Positions 59,101 through 64,000 of a stretch of 64,000 nucleotides of DNA are shown here, one piece after another (the first letter of the stretch is position 1; each line of letters opens with the position of its first letter). The stretch comes from Chondrus crispus (lineage: Eukaryota; Rhodophyta; Florideophyceae; Gigartinales; Gigartinaceae). The notes beneath the pieces were generated by a model. That model had not been told where the DNA came from. It ran no database searches and saw nothing but the letters and a program-made list of their open reading frames with translations. Position numbers and translations under genes: made by a program. The stretch is from positions 62,001-126,000 of the forward strand of contig NW_005179334.1 of the NCBI RefSeq assembly GCF_000350225.1, given 5' to 3'.

Positions 59101-59771
59101 CCACGCTTGTGCCTTCACTTACACTCTTCCGAATGCGTTCCGCTCCCTCCCTTCTGATGCCGTCTGGTTGCCACCAGACAATTCCTTAATTAGGCACAGT
59201 CTGTCGTGCTCGGTCACTCGTAGAGCAGGCTTCTTTCTCGGCTCGACACGCAGCGTATTTAATTAATTACGACCGACAGCTAGCAATTCCTTCTCGATCG
59301 TAACCGTCCGGCTTATTCACACGAGACCGGTACGCTTGCTCTTGTGACGTCGTCGCCCGCGGTGCGGAGGTCTTGCTCCCTGCGTCACATAAAAAGTACA
59401 AATGAACAAAACAAAAACGAAACGAAACAGAACAGTGTGAAAACAAAAATGACGGAAGTGGGTTACTGTGGTAAACCGGTAAATAGGTCGCTCGCAATAT
59501 GCGCGTCTGTGCCAGTTCTTGCTGATCCAACTCAGCAATAGTTTCCCTCGATGAGGCCGTCGATCCTGGCAGAGTACGGGTTACCTAGCGGGTTTTTGAC
59601 ACAGTATCGCCGTGGGCATGTGTCTCCGGTGGTCTCCGATCTTAGCAGGTAGAGGGCCAACGTTCCCTTACTTGGAAATGTAACGGTGCATGTCGGCATC
59701 TCTTTCAGCTCTTCGATCAGGGTCAGATCGCAACTTAGCCTCCGCACGGTTTTAGCCTGCGTGCCGCAACA
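56120..59771. other. Degenerate region with duplicated modules
   Basis: 56,150-56,530 is pyrimidine-rich. From about 57,800 to 59,770, two diverged copies of one module can be seen. They share an ACGAAACG-type A-rich block (58,000 and 59,410), CCCGCGGTGCGG (57,918 and 59,355) and a TAATTAATTA-type motif (57,835 and 59,260). Short minus-strand frames (59532-59747, 57960-58319) look partly coding but carry no motif I know. The right end GCCGCAACA (to 59771) could be the start, on the minus strand, of the 3' LTR of the gypsy element that follows. Confidence 0.45.
58931..59023 (-). tRNA. tRNA-like sequence, degenerate or SINE head
   Basis: The minus strand begins GCTCCCGGTAGCTCAATCGG then TAGAGCA, an excellent acceptor plus D-arm (A box) of a tRNA. 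TTTGACTGTA follows, which would place GTA (Tyr) in the anticodon loop. A split B-box-like GGTTACCTTCGAGCC lies about 70 bases on. The 3' acceptor strand (CGGGAGC) is missing. It may be a broken intron-containing tRNA-Tyr gene or the head of a tRNA-derived SINE. Confidence 0.4.
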
Positions 59772-60087
59772 ACTAAAAAATATTCTTTTTGATTAAATGA
59801 TCTTCCACGAGGGCGGACCGCTGATCCCAATTGTCATTTCACCTGCATCCGTCGATTTCGTGTGCGTATTTTCCGGGGGGCTCCTTGCCTCATCCGGACA
59901 TACAGTCTCACTTCCATTCCTTGATAACGCGTGGCGCGTCCTTTCTTCCTTCTGGAGGGGCCCCGGGGGCTACCTACCTTGCTTCCTCTGCTCTCACTTT
60001 CCTCATCCGCAAAATCAGCGAATTCGTTTCTCCCTCGAATTTCTGACTTCTCTGTTCTCCCTAACCTACTAGTTCTATTTGCGATGG

Positions 60088-62106
60088 TTATCCCGGTTGT
60101 GCGTGCGACGCCTGCCTGGGTAAGGGTAGCCTTCTCCTTCGGAAATATGTGACTACCGCGCTGCGGGGGATCTGCTCAATAGGTTCCCACGTTGCATCCT
60201 CGATGGTATACCCATACCACCTCACTTTGAGAATTAATTTCTCCTCGTCGTAGCCGTGGTCCACGATCTTGTCGATCACATACTCCTGAATCTCGGTTCC
60301 TTCTTCCTGCGTGTCCAACTGTCCTTCCCCCTTCCGACGATCTTCCAACTCATCCTCTTCTCTGGACTTTCCAAACTCGCGTAGGTCTGGAGGTGTCTCC
60401 GTTGTCGGCGTTCGACCAACTAAATTATCCTGGTCCCCCGTCGTAGGCGCACGGGTGTGAGGACGTTCCTCGTCCTCCATTAACTCTCCTTCTTCGTTTA
60501 GCTCCGGCTCTCCCAGGAACTGTAGCGCTTGCCGTAGGCCAGTTATCGGCGCATAGTCCATCGGGCTTGGGGCTAACTCCACCCTGTCTCGCGATACGCG
60601 TTCTTCCTGATCGCCAATGGCAATGACTACCGTATGTTGATCCGATCTTCGGACCTGATAAGGTCCTGTGGCGACTTGTGCCAGCTTTTGTTTCGGTTCG
60701 CTAGCCGTGCCCTGCTCCTTCCGAAGGAACACGTAGGACCCCGGCGGGATCTCATATTGCGGTTTGCGAAGGCGTGCGTCGAAATTTCGCTTGTACCGGG
60801 CTTGTTCCTTTCGCAAACTCCTATCAGCGCCTTTCATCAGGCTTTCCAACCACGACTGCCATTTCAGGTAGTACGCTCGATTCGAGCTAAATCCTTCCAA
60901 ACTTGGCTCTGCTTGTAACGCAATGCTTCTCGGCGCCCGAGCTAACACCAGCTCGAAGGGCGCGATATTCGTAGTTCGATTAACTTGCGTGTTGTATGCG
61001 AACGTCACAGCGTCGCTAAATAGGTCCCAGTCCTTGGGATGCTCTCCAACGTATTTTCGCAACGCGGAAGTCAGCGTGCGGTTAAACCTCTCAACTTGGC
61101 CGTTGGCTTGCGGGTGGTACGTAGTCGTAAACACATTGCGTATGCCGAGAATTCGGCAGACATTCTGAAAGAACCGGGCCGTGAACTGTGTTCCATTGTC
61201 AGACAGCAGCTTGACCGGCGGTCCGTACACGAATACCCAATGGTGAACGAAAGCTTGTGCGATGTGCGCAGCTGATATCTTCTTCAACGGTACGGTTCGT
61301 ACCAGTTTCGAGTATCGATCGCTGATCACGAGAATGTACCGAATTCCTCGTTTAGTTGTAATTAGCTCGTCGAGGATGTCGATGGCGACAAACTCCAGCG
61401 GAGCTTTGGGCGTGAACAGCTTCATTTCCTTCGTGTTTCTTCTTAACTTCACCCTCTCCCGCGCGCCTGCGGCGCAATTCTTCGCGACTGCATAGCAGTC
61501 TAGGGCCATCGTAGGCCAATAAAAATATCTTCTCAAAGTCTTGTAAAGTTTCCTGCCTCCCGGGTGGCCTGCCAATTTTGCGTAGTGGCTCAACCCTAGG
61601 ACGCGGTCCCTTAACGATTGTGGTATTACCACTTGTACAAACCCTGCCGCAGTACGGCATAGAGTTCCTTCGAGTTCCTCGGTTTCCATGCTGAATGTTC
61701 TCACCTTTCCGGCGTCCATTTCTTCCTTGATGCAATTGCAGAAGGGGTCGACGGCTTGCTCGCGAATGAGCTCCTCCGGAGTGACAGCTTGGAATTGATC
61801 GAGGCGATCAGGGGCGGTCCCCCCCTCAAGAGCGAGGATGTCGTCTATTGCGTCAAAACTTTCCTCGTTCTCCACTGTACCCTCGGCCGGTTCGGCCATA
61901 AAGCATGGGATTTCGTCGTCGATTTCGTCGACGGTTTCTCCTGCGGTCCGTAATCTTGACAGGGCATCAGCTTGACTGTTCGCCTTGCCCTTCTTGTACT
62001 TGATTTCGATATCGAATTCCGAGAGGCGGAGCCTCCATCGGATTAATCTCCCGCTGGGGTCGGTTACGTTCATCAACCACCTCAATGAGGCATGGTCGGT
62101 ATGCAC
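60088..62106 (-). CDS. Gypsy RNase H, integrase and chromodomain
   Basis: About 672 codons. RNase H ends with MHTDHASLRWLMNV and SQADALSRL. The integrase zinc region (HYAKLAGHPGGRKLYKTL, with the usual second cysteine pair only partly kept, CYAVAKNCAAG) is followed by the core: FVAIDILDELITTKRG, LLSDNGTQFTARFFQNV and TYHPQANGQVERFNRTL give D,D,E. A GPYQV SH3-like region follows, and near residues 610-650 is the chromodomain YVIDKIVDHGYDEEKLI with VRWYGYTIEDATWEP. The protein inserts cDNA into chromatin. Confidence 0.92.
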   Translation of the reverse strand: MHTDHASLRWLMNVTDPSGRLIRWRLRLSEFDIEIKYKKGKANSQADALSRLRTAGETVDEIDDEIPCFMAEPAEGTVENEESFDAIDDILALEGGTAPDRLDQFQAVTPEELIREQAVDPFCNCIKEEMDAGKVRTFSMETEELEGTLCRTAAGFVQVVIPQSLRDRVLGLSHYAKLAGHPGGRKLYKTLRRYFYWPTMALDCYAVAKNCAAGARERVKLRRNTKEMKLFTPKAPLEFVAIDILDELITTKRGIRYILVISDRYSKLVRTVPLKKISAAHIAQAFVHHWVFVYGPPVKLLSDNGTQFTARFFQNVCRILGIRNVFTTTYHPQANGQVERFNRTLTSALRKYVGEHPKDWDLFSDAVTFAYNTQVNRTTNIAPFELVLARAPRSIALQAEPSLEGFSSNRAYYLKWQSWLESLMKGADRSLRKEQARYKRNFDARLRKPQYEIPPGSYVFLRKEQGTASEPKQKLAQVATGPYQVRRSDQHTVVIAIGDQEERVSRDRVELAPSPMDYAPITGLRQALQFLGEPELNEEGELMEDEERPHTRAPTTGDQDNLVGRTPTTETPPDLREFGKSREEDELEDRRKGEGQLDTQEEGTEIQEYVIDKIVDHGYDEEKLILKVRWYGYTIEDATWEPIEQIPRSAVVTYFRRRRLPLPRQASHAQPG

Positions 62107-62169
62107 AATGAAGTGCTCGCCATATAGATATGGTCTTAAAGTCTGTACGGCCCAAATTACCGCTAGACA

Positions 62170-63279
62170 TTATTTTTCTGATACAGAATAGTTTCTCTCG
62201 GCTGCGGCTAACGTTGTTGAAAAGAACCCGATGGGTTTGCGTTGCGCATCCAGGTGTGTTTGAAATAATGCAGCGCCGATTTGATAGTCGCTTGTCTCGG
62301 TGTCTACCGAGTATGGTAGGTTCTTCTTCGGCAGCGCCAACACCGGTGGCGCCAAGATAGCGTCCTTGAGCTTATGAAAAGCTTTCTTGCACGGTTCGTC
62401 GAATCCTTCCAACTGGACCGGTTGTCCCTTCTTCAACAGTTGATTGAGCGGATGCGCGATTTTCGCATAATGCGGACCGAATCTGCGGTAGACATTACAA
62501 AGTCCCAAGAAGCTCCTGAGCTGGGTCTGCGTTTGAGGGTACCTCACTTGTTCCAATGCAACGGTTCGCGCGGCGTCCACTTCCAATGTACCTGGCCGAA
62601 CTACATGGCCCAGGTACTTGATCTTTTCGACGAAAAATTCACACTTGCGAAGTTTGAGCTTCACATCTGCCTTCTCCAATACAGAAAGTATTTCATCCAC
62701 GTGCACGATGTGCTCCTCCCACGACTTGCTAAAAATTATTATGTCGTCCAGATACACCAAACAGCACTTCCAACGGAACGGAGAGAGCAGGATATCCATT
62801 GCTCTCTGAAACGTCGCTGGCGCGTTAATTAGCCCGAAGGGCATTCTTGAGAAGCGATACAGTCCTGAGTGACACGAAAATGCGGTCTTGTCGCGGTCGC
62901 GCTCAGGGATAGTCATCTGCCAATATCCCGAGATCGCGTCCAACGCGGAGAAAACCTTGGTGTCACCAAGCGAGTCCAGGCACTCATCCATGCGCGGTAA
63001 GGGGTAGGTGTCCTTCACCGTCACTGCGTTCAACCTGCGGTAGTCTACGCAAAAACGCATTGACCCGTCCGGCTTGGGCACCAGCAACACGGGCGACGCC
63101 CATTCTGACTGCGCTGGTTCTATCACTCCTGCCTCCAACATCTTCTGCACCTCTGCATCTTCTACTTCGCGGGCTTTGGGCCCGGCCCGATACGGGGCTT
63201 GTGCGATGGGACGAGTCTCGGGGATCAACTCGATCCGATGGACTGTGGTATTAATTTCGCCAAGCGTCCCATCCCACAT
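62170..63279 (-). CDS. Gypsy reverse transcriptase
   Basis: About 369 codons with all RT blocks: SEWASPVLLVPKPDGSMRFC, VDYRRLNAVTVKDTYPLPR, FSALDAISGYWQM, FSRMPFGLINAPATFQRAMD and the catalytic CLVYLDDIIIFS. The connection region KCEFFVEKIKYLGHVV and LRSFLGLCNVYRRF leads into RNase H (SVDTETSDYQIGAALFQ). Typical of Ty3/gypsy chromoviruses. Confidence 0.93.
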   Translation of the reverse strand: MWDGTLGEINTTVHRIELIPETRPIAQAPYRAGPKAREVEDAEVQKMLEAGVIEPAQSEWASPVLLVPKPDGSMRFCVDYRRLNAVTVKDTYPLPRMDECLDSLGDTKVFSALDAISGYWQMTIPERDRDKTAFSCHSGLYRFSRMPFGLINAPATFQRAMDILLSPFRWKCCLVYLDDIIIFSKSWEEHIVHVDEILSVLEKADVKLKLRKCEFFVEKIKYLGHVVRPGTLEVDAARTVALEQVRYPQTQTQLRSFLGLCNVYRRFGPHYAKIAHPLNQLLKKGQPVQLEGFDEPCKKAFHKLKDAILAPPVLALPKKNLPYSVDTETSDYQIGAALFQTHLDAQRKPIGFFSTTLAAAERNYSVSEK

Positions 63280-63282
63280 CCT

Positions 63283-63978
63283 TCAATACTTCTTCAACAT
63301 CCGACGGAACCGCTCGGGCAGCCGGTCCGGCACCTGGCTCAGGTCGAGTTCCTCCACATCCGGCGGGGGAAGCTCAATCCGCCGCTTCAGCGTCGTAGTT
63401 GCCGTCGCGGAGAGCCTTTCCTCCCGTTCTCCTTGCTGGTCCTCGCGATCTTGGTCCAACGGTTCGCATCTTGCCTCGCCCGTAGGCGTCTTGGTAGAAT
63501 TAGGAAAATTTTCCTTCTTCCTTTCTTGAATTCCGAGAACTTCACCAATGGTGGTTTTGCTCTCGAGCGCGGCTCTCGGGTGGGGTAATAATTCTGCCAC
63601 CACTTGGCTTTTTTGCACCCTGACAGGGTACGTCCTAAAATTTGCAACGAGTAAACGAAATGGCCGGTCAGGCTCGACCTGAACAACACCATTTGTACAC
63701 GTCAGCCCGTGCCTTTCGTACAACGACGAGTACGGCTGAACCACAACTAAGCCCGCCCTCTTCGAGGTGCATTCCACGACGCGTTGCGCCCCTGGCTCAA
63801 TAGTTGTGGCTCTTGCCACTTTTACCTTAGGGGAAATTCGCTCCACCTTTCCATCATTCTCGTCCTCTCCCGGGACGAGATTCCTCTTCCCTCTTCTCGT
63901 CGAGAACCGCCTAACTATCGGAACCTCGGAGAAATTCGCCAACTCAACCGTTTTCTTCCTTGGATAAATTGCTTCCAC
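63283..63978 (-). CDS. Gypsy protease-side spacer region
   Basis: About 231 codons upstream of RT. It contains PGAQRVVECTSKRAGLVVVQ and NFRTYPVRVQKSQVVAELLP, the beta-rich stretch often found between protease and RT in chromoviruses, and ends with VPDRLPERFRRMLKKY, the usual lead-in to RT. The protease active site itself is expected just past the right edge. Confidence 0.75.
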   Translation of the reverse strand: MEAIYPRKKTVELANFSEVPIVRRFSTRRGKRNLVPGEDENDGKVERISPKVKVARATTIEPGAQRVVECTSKRAGLVVVQPYSSLYERHGLTCTNGVVQVEPDRPFRLLVANFRTYPVRVQKSQVVAELLPHPRAALESKTTIGEVLGIQERKKENFPNSTKTPTGEARCEPLDQDREDQQGEREERLSATATTTLKRRIELPPPDVEELDLSQVPDRLPERFRRMLKKY

Positions 63979-64000
63979 AAACCGGTCACAGTAGTCCGCG

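Larger units (their letters stand above)
60088..64000 (-). mobile_element. Ty3/gypsy chromovirus pol, runs off the window
   Basis: Minus-strand order from the right edge: protease-side region (63,283 to beyond 63,978), reverse transcriptase, RNase H, integrase and a C-terminal chromodomain at about 60,150-60,270. The chromodomain marks the chromovirus branch, whose integrases are guided to chromatin by this module. The gag gene and 5' LTR lie right of the window. The 3' LTR may begin near 59,771 on the minus strand. It is well preserved, with about one or two breaks. Confidence 0.9.

Overview
The window looks like nuclear DNA of a eukaryote, most likely a multicellular red alga (Florideophyceae, Chondrus-like). 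This is an inference. The few host genes are compact and mostly intronless with clear TATA boxes. The one spliced gene (SKP1-like) has introns of about 90-96 bp. Most of the DNA is nested Ty1/copia and Ty3/gypsy elements, solo LTRs and pogo- and Harbinger-type DNA transposons. There is no bacterial operon structure, rRNA or CRISPR.

Layout. 1-3,875: a copia end piece, then a gag/pol fragment of another LTR element. 3,876-9,501: an old copia element with both LTRs and a solo LTR nested inside. 9,560-10,002: two zinc-finger gene fragments joined in opposite orientation. 10,999-16,307: a young gypsy element with matching 313-bp LTRs and a GTCTT target duplication. 17,357-21,669: a host island with a secreted VPS62/DUF946-like gene, a broken C2H2 zinc-finger gene and an unknown 166-aa gene. 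21,832-28,260: a copia element (ACCGT duplication). 29,465-36,000: a second host island with a secreted cysteine-repeat protein, a three-exon SKP1-like gene, an intact zinc-finger gene and a broken VPS62-like copy. 35,915-38,085: a pogo-like transposon with TA duplication. 38,097-43,008: a short inverted-repeat element split by a copia element (TTTAA duplication). 43,390-45,885: duplicated promoter-side sequence around an unknown element. 45,970-52,212: broken pogo- and Harbinger-type transposases carrying two solo LTRs. 52,213-56,119: two LTRs and a 643-aa gag-like ORF. 56,120-59,771: degenerate duplicated modules with a tRNA-like half. 60,088-64,000: a chromodomain gypsy pol running off the right edge.

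The host genes form one story. The VPS62-like gene and the zinc-finger gene stand tail to tail. The whole block, with its upstream sequence, is present twice in opposite orientation (17.36-20.88 kb and about 32.98-45.88 kb). Each copy keeps a different gene intact: VPS62-like in the first, zinc finger in the second. The promoter side of the second copy has been split by pogo, a short inverted-repeat element and copia.

Two cross-cutting patterns stand out. Copia elements have primer sites of GTTATGGG type next to the LTR, as expected for priming by a half-tRNA cut in the initiator-Met anticodon loop. Near-perfect inverted duplications with arms of about 17-28 bp and tiny spacers recur in unrelated sequences. 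In three cases a related copy without the second arm is present in the same window.
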